Positions 44,606 to 55,818 of a stretch of 64,000 bases of DNA are shown in pieces. The notes under the pieces are model-generated. The model was not told the origin of the DNA. It did not search any database and was given only the letters and a program-made list of their open reading frames with translations. Numbering within the stretch: position 1 is the first letter of the stretch; every line of letters starts with the position of its first letter. The position numbers and the translations under genes are program-made. Origin of the DNA: Clavulina sp. PMI_390 (Eukaryota; Basidiomycota; Agaricomycetes; Cantharellales; Hydnaceae); assembly GCA_015039315.1 (NCBI GenBank), contig WIDE01000006.1, forward strand, positions 552,585 through 616,584, in the 5' to 3' direction.

Positions 44606-47600
44606 CTACGTGCGAGGGACTTCAGCGCGAGGAGTGATGGTGGCACGCGACGAACGAGACGTGGAGGAAGGAGTAACAGTGGGTGTCGAGATAGACGGTA
44701 GTGTTAGAGGTTGCTCTGGAACCACGATCCACTTTTCACCATCGAACACCCTCTTCTTAAGACTCGGTGTGCACCCAGGATAGGCGGAATTCGTCGCACT
44801 CCATTGGAACGGGTAGTTACATCCGTCAATGGGAACATACGCTGCGGCAGTGTCACTTGGATTCGCCCACCCATTACCGAGGTTGATCGTCACAGAGGGA
44901 GATTGCGAAGGGGCATATGTGGGGTTAGGGGCGGATAGTGTAACCTGCGAACCCGTTTGCACGTATACTGGTAGGCCAGTCATACCAGCTATCACGCCTG
45001 ATAATGACGATGGTGGCCAGTCACCATACGAACTGACTTGATCGGCGGGCCAAGTGCCAGCACCAGGGCCACCAGTCTGGTAGCCCGATAGAGGTGCACC
45101 GAGCGGAGAGCTCACGCCTTGGCTCGCACATGTTCCCTGGGCTTTTCGTGGATCAGTGGGAAGCCACCCACCACTCAAACCAAGCTGGTAGCTCCAATGT
45201 GGGGATCCGACGAGGCCTAAAGCAGCAAAGCCCAGAGTTCAGTCAAACCTTGATGGAATGGTACGGGGGAAGCTGAAACTTGCGTACCTGTGGCAGATGA
45301 GTTTCCAATCTTCCAATTCCAGAAGAACCAATTTTGCAAAACGTCCATCGATGCTGAGGCAAAGTCCATCAAGCCCTGCTTGTATGTTGCATTCCATGTC
45401 GTATAGTCTAAAATGTCGGCGCAGTTGCCAATCTTTGGATTCGGATTCGGGTTGCTGTAGTTGCCTTCATAACGAGTACCCTGGTTGACGCCAGTAAGCC
45501 ATTGACCACAATCAGTATATCCCAACGACCATTCGCCAGCGTGGACGAAACCGTAATTCTTTTGGAAAGGCACATATTAATGACGAAGCTAATGGAAAGT
45601 TGGTGATGAAAACGCACTCCGGTGGTGGTATTGATCTTGCCCGCCCATGTTGGACAGGCCTGAGCGGCATACCCCTCTGGGCCCTCGTCGACTAGAGCTT
45701 GGAAGCACAAGTACGGGTGGGTGTCGAGTGCGACACGATCAGCACCGGCGAGATAGCCAGTGTAATTGGAATCAGAATTGAACCCTGTTGGGAGAAAATT
45801 CGTGAATCAAGGGCAAGGATGAGTATTACGGTCAAACGTACCATCGTGAATCACAAGCCAAGCTCCATTCCCCTCTCCAATGCCTGTAATATTACGAATA
45901 ATATTGTGTGCTTGATAGTAGCTGTGGATGATAAGGAAGTGGATAAGTATGTTTGTTATAATTCTGTTGGTGTTTCCAACACTCACAAATGACCAACGAC
46001 ATCCTGGCCGAGCAAGTAAAGTTGCGGCTCATTGACGAGTCCAAACATCGTCACAACATCCTTATACTCGTCTTGTGAAATGAACTCGGCAATGGTCCGA
46101 ACAATATCGAGTGATCGTTGAGCGTTGGCGATGCCCATGGTTCCGTACATCCAATTGATGGCGTTGAGGACGCCGGCGTGATTGAACCTAAGTAGCCAGC
46201 AGCCAAAGTGTGTCAGCTTACGTTCCCTGGCCGCTAAAGAGAAAAGCATGATGAGGTAAAACAACGAACCCATTTTGAGACCCTGGATGCGCATGCAAAT
46301 CCAGGTTGATGCGAATACCATACTTCCTGGCCCACCCAATAGCTTTTACGACATACCTAGACAAATGTTCAAGCAACAGTCAGCGATACGGAACAACCCC
46401 AACTCAGGAGTGTTTGGCAACTCACTTCCACTGAGCCCCCTCATAAAAGGGCTCGTTGTCGAACTTTGATATTGCCCTAATGGAAACTCATTAGGGAATA
46501 GGAGCGAAGTCGTGTGATGTGAGAGACGCACCAATACGGAATAGGTATCCGTACGTGGTTCAGCCCTGCAGCTGCAATATCGGCAAAGTCTTTCTCAGTC
46601 TAGAGGTATGACGAGAATGCATGGGAAGCGGTGCAGTCAGGCACGGAGGACAGGGTCCCAATATATCATGCGATGGGGGTGAACGGGATTGGAAATTGGT
46701 GTCAGTCAAATTATCTTGGCTCTTGGCAACAGCAGCCCCTGTCAGAGAAGCGAGAAGCGGTATACGCACAATGAACGTAGCGTAGTGGTTTTCTAAAATC
46801 TGGAAACCACCATTAGCTGTATCGGCGGCAATGTTTTCGCTCAATGTCCACTCGTCGATGGCTGGAGTGGCAGCATTCAAATAGGGTTCGTATAATGCGG
46901 GGGCGATAAATGGCTCAGTATTCAACCAACCGCCCAAATTCACACTAGATCATAATTAGGGATGTTGGCACAGGTGGGCAACTCTCTCGCGTTGAAGAAA
47001 TATGATGAGGCTGTGACGTACCCATATATCCGATCAGTTCCATATTTGAACGTCTGGTTGAGGGGAGGAGTATAGCTTTGGGCCTGGGCGTAGTTGGCAT
47101 ATGGATTATTTGGGTCGTAATACCAAGTCCCGCCAAACGAGTTGGTGTAGGTAAATGTGGTTCCATCTTGGAGGTAGACGGTTGAACCAGTGCCACCAGA
47201 AACAGGGAAGTCATTACCCTTTGGTGAACCAGTTGTCGATGGACTGCCAGACGAGGTATTACCATCACCACCCGAAGAGCTCGATGAATGCTTTTTGATC
47301 ACAAACTCATAGACCGCCGCGCCCGCGGCGGCAACGATGAGGATGAGACCCCCGATAATCACGAGCCATCGTATCCGGCTTCGCTTTTGCTCGGAAGGCG
47401 CAGCATAAAGAGCGTGTTTGTTCTGAGCTTGCTGGAGGTCCTCCATTGGATATTCGTTCCCCATGGAGGGGTCATCATGATACCCGCCATAGCTGCTCAT
47501 ACGAGGCCCGCCAGTCATGCTCGAGTCAGCGGTGGAGAACCGATTTAGCCTGGTGACTGAACCATAATCAGAATCATGGTATGCGTAGTTGGGACGCGGG

Positions 47601-47932
47601 GCGCCACCAAACTCATTGAGCGAGGTGGAGGTGGACGCAAAGCTGTTGCGGCCGCTGTCCTGACCCAATGCACCGTAGAAGCGTTGTGGTGGCTGAGCAC
47701 CTGGCGGAAGATATGATACGGGCACAGGCATTTGGTCTAAATCGGGTGGCGGAGGAGCGCTGCCAGGTCTTAGCTCGTGCGAGGGTGCGAGGTAGCCCTG
47801 GTCATCCTCGACCTGCTCGTGCGGGCTGCGGGGAGACGGAGTTTCGTTACCATAAGGGGAGGCATAGCGTGCCCCTGGTGACGGAGGGGGTTGGGTTTCG
47901 GAGTAGTTTGGATGGTCATTGGGATAGGACAT
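44606..47932 (-). CDS. Membrane-anchored GH5 exo-beta-1,3-glucanase
   Basis: Probably a glucan 1,3-beta-glucosidase that trims or remodels cell-wall beta-glucan. About ten exons on the minus strand. A 185-residue Pro/Ser-rich cytoplasmic tail precedes one membrane helix (about residues 187-208, [20 protein letters not shown]), so it is a type II membrane protein with its catalytic domain outside. A Ser/Gly linker follows, then the family start [17 protein letters not shown], with [31 protein letters not shown], the acid/base Glu in [16 protein letters not shown], and the nucleophile Glu in [25 protein letters not shown] is the substrate-site Trp block. After the catalytic domain comes a tail of about 200 residues with Ser/Thr/Pro, ending in a basic stretch. 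The arrangement matches fungal GH5 subfamily 9 enzymes with N-terminal anchor. Both catalytic Glu are present. Confidence 0.9.
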
Positions 47933-49273
47933 GGAGGTCGGAGGGGAAGAGGGGAGTGGCTGCGGGGCTCAAACGCGAGCAAATTTAGACCAAGTCGACG
48001 GCAACGCGTTTTTCAGCAGGGTATATGTCGTGAGCGTAGAGAAATGACGAAATGTCCACTGCACTGCAGCGTTTTCTGTTTTGTCGACGACAGGAGGGGG
48101 CTCGTGAGGGTATGAATCACGACCTGATTTCGATGGTGTGTTGTGTGGTGTCCGGGTCTCAGGCATTTCCCGAAGGCACAAAAATTCTCCGAAATTCAAA
48201 TAGGCAAAACTTGTCAGGCAAACAGCCCTGGGAATATCCTATTCGTGGAGCAGGATGCACATGCATGGATGAAATTTTTTCTGGGTGCGATCGACGGAAA
48301 ACGAGCCTCGCGGAGCATCGCACCCACTGTCACACAACGACTAAATTATTTTCTAAATACCCAATGACCATCTCTCTACCAACCGTCTACCTTGATTTGT
48401 CCCGCCAAAATCGACCGGAAGCGAAGGATGCTTGCAGCGTCGCATAGACGACCTGATACTACTAATATTATTGATAGGTCTGAGGAGCACCTCCGGCTAA
48501 ACATTTTGTGATGGAAAAGTACGTCAACTGTACGTGGTTATCAATTATTAATACTCGTGGCTCAAAAGGGGAAGCTTACGCCGCAGTCAATCAGCGCGCC
48601 ACGAGGTAGATATTCTAAGCACAGACGTACTCGAAGCGTAAACTACGAGGAGAAATTGGTCTCAAGACATTCTTAGATCTCAGTGACTCATGGTCGGGCG
48701 AAGACCTCATATAGGCTGTGACCCGACGATGTTACCTCGACCTTGGAACTGAATCGTTATGTTTTCCCACCCCTGGCCAACAAGTTTGCACAACGAACAG
48801 AGAAGGAGTTTCTTACTAGTATCGGATAGGCTCAGCAGCGAAGTTTAGAATGTGCTGTACAGGCGCATCAGCGGCTATTTATGTAAAATGCCAAAATTAG
48901 ACTATTCGCCACTGTTCAGCCCCAAATCGGAGTTCGGTGGTAGGCAGCCGTTGGTCCGTCTCTCGTAACCCCCGTGCAACAACGAAACATCGAGGGTGGT
49001 GAAAAAACAAAGGTGAGGCGGAGCGGCGCTACAAGCGAGGACATGACTTGATCAATAACGGACAGATAGCAACGGCCGAACAAAATTTTATCAAACTGCT
49101 GCCGTCCCGAAATAGTTGAAAGCATGCGCACAGCATAATGGCATAATAGCAAGGGCCGAGAAAGATCGACTCCAGCGTGACTCAATGGTTTTAACAGAGA
49201 CTCAGCGCATGTGAACACCTCAGTCGCCCAAAAAAAGCGAAAAATGTGACTCCATTAAGGCTATGTTTACATC
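47933..49273. other. Intergenic region of 1.3 kb
   Basis: Holds the promoter of the glucanase gene (just above 47932) and the 3' UTR of the next minus-strand gene. Frames at 48052-48447 and 48916-49218 have no domain. No repeat or RNA gene recognised. Confidence 0.45.
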
Positions 49274-51185
49274 CTAGTCGCTGGCAACACTGGAAAGGCT
49301 GCGGAATGCCTCATCGATCTATGGCCCAGTGATGAGATTATGCAATAAGGCTTAGAATACTCCGAGAGACTAACCTTCTGGAATAGGCGGTGATCTGTTG
49401 ACGCAATATTGTTAGTGGTGCTTACGGGCCTAATATGGCAGGTAGAAATTAGCATACCTCCTTCGGGCCTATCAGGATGATCTGAAAATGAGAGCGCAAA
49501 TAGGTTTATTGAAAGGCTACAGGCGTCCAAGCAAGAGGAAGCTTACATCGCATCGCTAGTCGCCTATACGCAACCTTGACTTGCGCAGACGATGCACGGC
49601 ACTCGACACCAAGAATCTGCCGGGGCAGCACACAGAAAATGTAGGTCAGCCTCGACAGCAAACGTGCCACCAATCTCACAATCAAACGAAGAAACGAAGA
49701 AACGAACCTCCCATGGCTTCATGCCCCTAAACTTGTCCAAGAGACCATCCACTCTCTGCTTCTCCTCGTGATTCTTCTTCTTCTCCTGCTCTGCTCGACG
49801 CTCAGCTTCATCTGCTTTCTTCCGCGCCTCAGCACGTGCAGCGAGAGCTCGATCTAAGATTTCTGTCGCTTTGGTGCCTTCCTCGGGAGCGGATTTGCGT
49901 GCGAGCTCGGTTGCTAGCTTGGCATACCGAACAGCCTCCTCGTGCTGTGAGCGGTAGATCGAGATGCGGGCGTGGAGAAGAGTCCTAGGAACGCGGGTTA
50001 AGCGGATGTATCAGATTAATTGTAAAAAATTAGTCAAAGAGGAAAAGAGTATCACACACGTCTTGAAATGTCCCTTTGGTGCTGCTAGCTCCTCGACGGT
50101 GCAGCAATCATTCACCGCCTTCTCGAAGAGCTCTGGATCCTTCTTCCGCAGTCCCAGCTAATATTCGAAGCAGAAGCCCAGCGCAGCCAAGTCAAATAAG
50201 CTATCTATCTTGACAGACAATGCTGCGCGCACCTTCTCATACACATGGGCACGGTTGCTCAGCAACGAAATACGCTCGCTGCGGGTCAACTCTCCCTGCA
50301 AAGTCTCATGGAATACCCTTAGGGCGGTGACAAGGTCACCCCGCTTGTATGCGGCGACTCCCTTCTCGCCGGGAGTTGTGACTGGCTTGGCAGAAGGCTT
50401 TGGATTTGGTTGATCTGAGGCTTTGGGAGCGGTCTCGCGGGGTTCCTCCTCGGTTTGGGTCCTACTGGGATAGATGAGGACCGATATGAAAACAAATTAT
50501 GCTTCTTTACCTTGACTCTGTCGGCTTGACGTCTTCATGTTGGGATGGAACCGGCTGGGAAGTCTTGCTGGCGAGCGGGGACTGAAACCCCAGCGAACCG
50601 CGGCGGCGACTGGGGATAGGCGAAGCTGGAGGGAAGGGCCGCTTGAATCGGGTCTTTCGAGGACTCTGCGGAGCTTTGCTCTTCGTTCGGGGACTGGGGT
50701 AAAGGGCGCAAAGGGTCAGATATGCGGTGGCATGATGACATCGAGGGGTCCAGAGACGAGGCTAACCTTTGTGGGACACCCGATGCACCCTTCTCTCTTG
50801 TGTTTGAGCGAGGTGGAAGGTCAGGCGGGGGGTCGGAGGCTGAGAGGATATGGGGAAATTGGCATTTATCGCCTTTCCAGCACTTTCCCCGCTGGTAAAA
50901 GACACATGGCTTTAGCTCCACTTTATTCATCAGTAAGATTAGCATCGGGAAGATAGTAACTGTCAGCTATTTTGTGCTCGCGATACCTTTCTCGTGCAAC
51001 CATTGGCACTCGTCTCCATTGGGACATGGGGCAAGGATCAGATAGTGAGGGCAGATAGAACGCCTCTTCAAGTCAACGGAGTTCCAGCCATGCGAAGCTG
51101 AGTACATGCAGGAGTCCCCGTCAGGACAGGATCCTGTCTTCGCGAGAACCAAGCAAGGTTTGGAGGTAGCACGTCCAGTGAACAT
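49274..51185 (-). CDS. CCCH zinc-finger protein with TPR-like region and C-terminal J domain
   Basis: Ten exons on the minus strand (51185-50987, 50920-50767, 50693-50511, 50461-50233, 50157-50060, 49984-49708, 49616-49547, 49481-49458, 49394-49375, 49318-49274) give 432 residues, every phase consistent. Three CCCH fingers start the protein: CLVLAKTGSCPDGDSC with a non-standard His spacing, CPHYLILAPCPNGDECQWLH, and CVFYQRGKCWKGDKCQFPH; a Pro/Ser/Arg-rich linker follows. Residues of about 195-310 look like TPR helices (GVAAYKRGDLVTALRVFHE, LLSNRAHVYEKLGLRKKD, AVRYAKLATELA), then a Lys/Glu coiled stretch. The end is a J domain: KPWEILGVECRASSAQ, VKVAYRRLAMRYHPDRPEG, with the HPD motif that stimulates Hsp70 intact, then IDEAFRSLSS. 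It is probably an Hsp70 co-chaperone linked to RNA or ribosomes; that is inference. The start is the first ATG of the frame. Confidence 0.85.
49684..49707 (+). repeat. Short tandem repeat, 8-nt unit
   Basis: Three copies of an AACGAAGA-like unit in a row, located at the 5' end of the intron after exon 6 of the CCCH-TPR-J gene; the last copy includes the donor site. Confidence 0.6.
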
Positions 51186-51935
51186 GCTGTAGCACAGATG
51201 AGGTTGATGATGGCTCAAGTTAGGACACTGAGGAGAGAGAGGCTTAGTTGTAGTTGATCGATGGAGGGGACTGGGCTTTCTCCTAAGGAGTAAGGATGCC
51301 TTAAGGCATCAATGTGGACTTGGTGTGGAGAGAAGCTAAGAAGAAACTTGAGCTACTCCTTGGTCCGCCCCAATGCGATCAGCAGATCTGATCCGATAAC
51401 TCAGCTGCCACTAGTTGCAGAGCGATTGAAACACCGGCCATGATTACAAAACACAAAGAGGTCACATAGAGCCATGTTGGGGAAGCGTGTCGAGAGAGTC
51501 TCATCGAGATACAGAGAGCAGCCAATCTGACGACGGCATATTGGCCATTTCGGATGAAGCACACGATCTGGTTTTACTCTGAAAGTCCAAGTCCAAGCCT
51601 ATTTCACCACATACGCTTCCAAGGAGAGATCGTCATCCTGGTCCGTCCGAGGCTGCGTGGCATGTTGACGCGTTCGGTTCCGTAATTTGACAGCTGCCTC
51701 ATGTTACCTCTTCCCCCAATGACATATTCGCCGCAACTGAGGTAATCGACTAGACGCCCATTATCTTCTCTGCATCGGTATCTCTGCTTGACGGCGATCT
51801 CTCTCGGTGCCGCCATTGCTCACTCTCGTGAACAGCTCAACGAATATATCTAGTCTTGCACCACGCAGCTAGGAACCTGCTATTTCATATTGCCGCTTAC
51901 GACCTTGCTCTCGCTCTCCTCGTGCTTTCGTGCTC
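51186..51935. promoter_or_regulatory. Divergent intergenic region of 750 bp
   Basis: Lies between the start codons of the CCCH-TPR-J gene (-) and the GT18 gene (+) and should hold both promoters. A run of C/T sequence with CTCGCTCTCCTCGTGC precedes the GT18 start. Short reverse frames (51379-51564, 51604-51816) are not supported. Confidence 0.45.
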
Positions 51936-54171
51936 ATGTCTCCTTTCTTCGCATCAGTCAATTTGTGAGTTGCTGATTGGGCGGCAAGCAAGTAAGCCGG
52001 CAAGTCTAACTCTGGCGTCACTTAGATTAGTTCGAACATTCAGTCGCCGCACAATTATCATCTCCATACTCCTGTTCATCGCGTTCTTCACCTTTCTTGA
52101 CACCTCAAGTCTCAACTACCGTGCATCGTTCATTCCTGATGCCATAGTCGATTCGACAAACGTTCCATTTCATCCACAGTCATGCGACCCACAGGCTTAT
52201 CCGAGTGGCAGCATTCAGAGGAAGCTGCTCACTCCGACTATAGAAATCGATGGCCTTGGCCATGCCTGGGCGCCTGAGAATCATCGACAATTTACAGCGC
52301 TGTGTAACTGCCTGCTCACAAATTCTTGTGCACCAAACCAGGACAAAGGTGTGCAGCATTCGCAACTGAGTCTTCTGCATGAATGTTCTCTGACTCTCCA
52401 TTCGTAGTCGTCCTCATTACATCACATCATTTTGGGGTATGTGCCATGATCTACCGTAAGTGGAATCACCCTAAATCTCGTTTGTCAATGAATAGGCTTG
52501 GTACCAGAAAAGCATATCACCACGAGATGGTGGTGAAACAATATGGTGTGTCTGCTACACAAATATATTGCCGTACGCTTCACTGATCACTAAAACGGAT
52601 CTCCAGGGCTACTTCCACTGTTAGTCTTTCTGCCCCGATCCTTTTACACCACTGGAACATTTTCTGAGCTATTCTCTCTAGATTGAGGCTCTCCGTCGTC
52701 TTAAATATACCTTCTTCTTCGGTGGGAGTGCTGATGAGCTCCAGAGCATTTATCAGCTGCTCTCCACCGATATCTTGGCCATTATCATGTCTGATGAGCA
52801 CGTCTACAACTGTTGGGATAACCCTAAGACGTGTGTCAAGTCGCCACAGAACCCCAATGGGCTACCAATCTGGAAATTGTTCACGTTCCATTTCTGGTCG
52901 GACGCGCCCCATCCTCTCGGGAATCTTTGGACGCTCGCACCAGAGGATTATGCGCCATATAGCCAAGACAAAGCTCATGTGAACACGTTCCTCGGATACA
53001 GTGTGGAGCCCTCATGCGACGTGCAGACTTTCATTCCACATGTCGATCGCCCGCGTGGGCGTGTGTATGCGATGGCAAAGCGTCTTTCGTATTTCGCTCC
53101 ACAAGCAGAGCGAGCATGGCCCCCATATTTCTACAAGCAGGCCGCGCGTCGTATCCAGACACCTGGTGGAGTGCATTTTACGATTGGAGCCGCAAATGAC
53201 ACCAAGTTTGCCGAACAATACCATGTCAAAATACCCGGTATGAGTGAGTTCGGAGGTGACAAGGTGATCACGAACTTGGGCCTATTGGATCGAAATACAT
53301 TTGTGGAGGAGGTTGCCAAGAGCAGAGTTCTATTAGGCGTCGGAAGGCCTGCCATATCACCGACGCCATATCAGGCGCTCTGTCTCGGTGTACCCTTCAT
53401 CAATCCAATCTTGAACGTGAGTCGAGCTCATCATCATGGGTCACCAACCACTAATGCCCGACTGCTTCACTCCTCGCAGTGGGATACTCGTGCCCCAGAC
53501 TACCGTGGTACTTGGAGCACACAGCACAATGGATTGATGAATATTGATGCGCCATACGTCTACAATGTAAGAAAAAACGACGAAGCTGGGCTGCTGAGCG
53601 CCATCAGGCGTGCGCTAGAGAACCCCATAAGCCGGTACGTGACTCTCAGATCCGTGATCATTGTCCCAACTACGTTCAGGTTTTGAATGTTGTCCATCTG
53701 AAATGTAGATATATACCTCCCGGAAAATCTCTCCCCGAGGTTGCGGAGCGGCTGCACGCAATTCTTCGCAGAGATTGGAGGGGGGAGGCTGAACAGTTGC
53801 TGGGGGAACGGATAAGAACGAAGGGAGAGGTGGGTCGTTCTCGACCATTTCTATCGTATGAAGCTCCAACTCATGCCTGCAAATTACACACATTGTACAG
53901 AGATTCACGCTCTAGTTTTACGTTCACAGATGCGCTCAAGATCTTCGGCTGGGCACTTGCCCAGCAGTGTGGTGGAAATATGGACTCAGACCAGAACATT
54001 TTTTATTCAGAAATTTATGTTTATAACCCTAGAAACTACTTCGTGTGGATCCTTGGTTGCCCTAGCCTCCTCACGCTCCATCTGCCCGATAGCCTTTATC
54101 TGTACCCGATGGACAAACATTTGACAACACATCATGAACAGAGCACAGCGAACAGACCATCGAGCAGTTGA
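51936..54171 (+). CDS. Glycosyltransferase family 18-like (MGAT5-type) type II membrane protein
   Basis: Resembles the GT18 N-acetylglucosaminyltransferases that branch N-glycans in animals; the fungal substrate is unknown. Eight exons (51936-51964, 52026-52348, 52408-52436, 52496-52545, 52607-52619, 52682-53416, 53480-53634, 53709-54171) give up to 598 residues. After ten residues and an intron comes a membrane helix (RTIIISILLFIAFFTFLD), so it is a Golgi-type type II protein. Family features are PRDGGETIWATSTIEALRRL, where ETIW is completed by a 13-nt micro-exon, KLFTFHFWSDAPHPLGNLWT, LAPEDYAPYS, NTFLGYSVEPSC, and the sugar-nucleotide site region LLGVGRPAISPTPYQALCLG followed by PFINP. After LLGERIRTKGE the last 115 residues lose all resemblance, so the true end may come earlier through an unrecognised intron. 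Confidence 0.82.
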
Positions 54172-54504
54172 ACGAGAAACGCATCACGGCGCGAGCGCTG
54201 GGTGTTGCACCTCTAATAAAACTTGATGATGGGCGATCCCTTGGGAAGATCTCGACATGTCCGGTGTATTATGATATAGTATATGCACTCCTCACCTGGT
54301 CGAACAAAGTTGTGATAGTGACCTTGGAAACCAACTGTTCCTCCATCCTGGACTAACTTAAGACTCTGAGAGTTTGCTGTCATCCCCTCCATCCCCCGAC
54401 TCCTTCCTTCCTCTTCTTCATTTTAACCCCCTGGCTGGGGTCCTGAGTCTGGCGAACTCTTAAGCAAACTTATATTATCCCTTCATTCCTCGTATCCCAT
54501 CACC
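54172..54504. other. Spacer and promoter of the next + gene
   Basis: About 330 bp. A C/T-rich stretch (CCCCTCCATCCCCCGACTCC near 54385) precedes the start at 54505, typical of a fungal 5' UTR. No gene. Confidence 0.5.
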
Positions 54505-55536
54505 ATGTCTTCACTATCTGCTGGACGCCCAGAGATTGTGCGAACGCCCGCCGATGCATTCGACACCAAGTAAGTCGACCTCGCTCATTAGAAGACGTGT
54601 GCGTTGCTGGCGAGCATCATTCTGATCCATGATTCTCGCGATCACAGGAAGTCGTCACGACGGCCCAAATCACACCTTCCCTTGAAGGCCCCGAGCTATG
54701 ACCCCTACGCGCCAGTTCTGGCGACTCCCGCAACCCCCGCGTCCTTCCGCAGCGATAGCCAACTCGCTCATACCTTCCCCATGTCTCCGCAACCCGCAGG
54801 CAACTTGGCGTCCTTCCCCGAAGAGCCATTCCACTTTGGCTTCCACGTACAAGCCCCAATGACCGAATCAGACCCATTCGTTCTCCGCTCGCCACGCACA
54901 GTCGCTACCCCAGCAAACACCTCATTCCCCGCATCATTCAAGTGGACAGTCCCGACGAACCCACGAGAGGAGTCGCACATCCTCGACCGCTCAGGGAACC
55001 CCGTCTACACCATTCGTTCCCCGAGCCGACGAAAGACAACTATTTCGGATGAATATGGGGACGTCGTGGCAAAGATGAAATGGCCTGGTCGACCTTTCAT
55101 GACGGCCCCCACGGTGCGGCTGAACAGGGACATCCCCATGAGGATCAAAGATTGGATTCGTTTCTGTCCCTCTATGCAGTACGTACTTTCCCTGATCAAT
55201 CGGAGAGTTGGTGGCCTGGGACTGATTCTTGTGCCCCTGTTCTTCAGCTGCCGTAGTATTCTCTTGCGTGGGGACACATATTACCTTACAGAAACAGGAG
55301 AAGGTTCCACCCAGATCTTCAAGAACGGCCATGAGGATGACGACCGTGTTGGAATCATCACTGTGGGACATGGCGGAGTATCTCTGGATATTATCCCTAC
55401 CCTCCTCGTGCTGCTGGAGGAGTTTGTGATCATTGCAACCATCCTGAGCGTGTCGCAAAACTCCAATATGAGGATATGGGGCTCAAAGTTAGGCGAGCTT
55501 GGTGATGTGCGGATTGTGCACCGTGGCGATAATTAG
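54505..55536 (+). CDS. Tubby-like/DUF6593-like protein of unknown function
   Basis: Three exons (54505-54569, 54648-55178, 55248-55536) give 294 residues, phases consistent. A disordered Pro/Ser-rich first third (YDPYAPVLATPATPASF) is followed by a beta-rich domain: FKWTVPTNPREESHILDRS, NPVYTIRSPSRRKTTISD, YGDVVAKMKWPGRPFM, RSILLRGDTYYLTE, IFKNGHEDDDRVGIITVGH. It ends in one hydrophobic helix (IIPTLLVLLEEFVIIATIL) and a short tail. This pattern of strands plus a terminal hydrophobic helix is that of the LURP-one/tubby C-terminal-like fold seen in the many basidiomycete DUF6593 proteins. Those have no established biochemical function. The family call is moderate, made from fold-like pattern rather than from a signature motif. 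Confidence 0.7.
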
Positions 55537-55818
55537 TGATAGTTTATATTGGTCTTGTGGATACCCCTTCTTTATACACACTCTTTGCTAGTCAAAGTCT
55601 TTTCTCTTCTGTATCATTGCATATTCATTGTTGTTGCTGTAATATTCTCGACCGCAAACCAGCGAAGGAAACTTTGATCCACCACAGCAATTAGTCATTA
55701 TGGGGAAGGTCCAGAAAACACATGTGCTCCACCCAGTAGACACATCCACATGGAAGAACTCTTGGCGAGCGAGATACGCAAAATCTATCCATCAATCGAA
55801 TTTGCAAATGAGTCAGAT

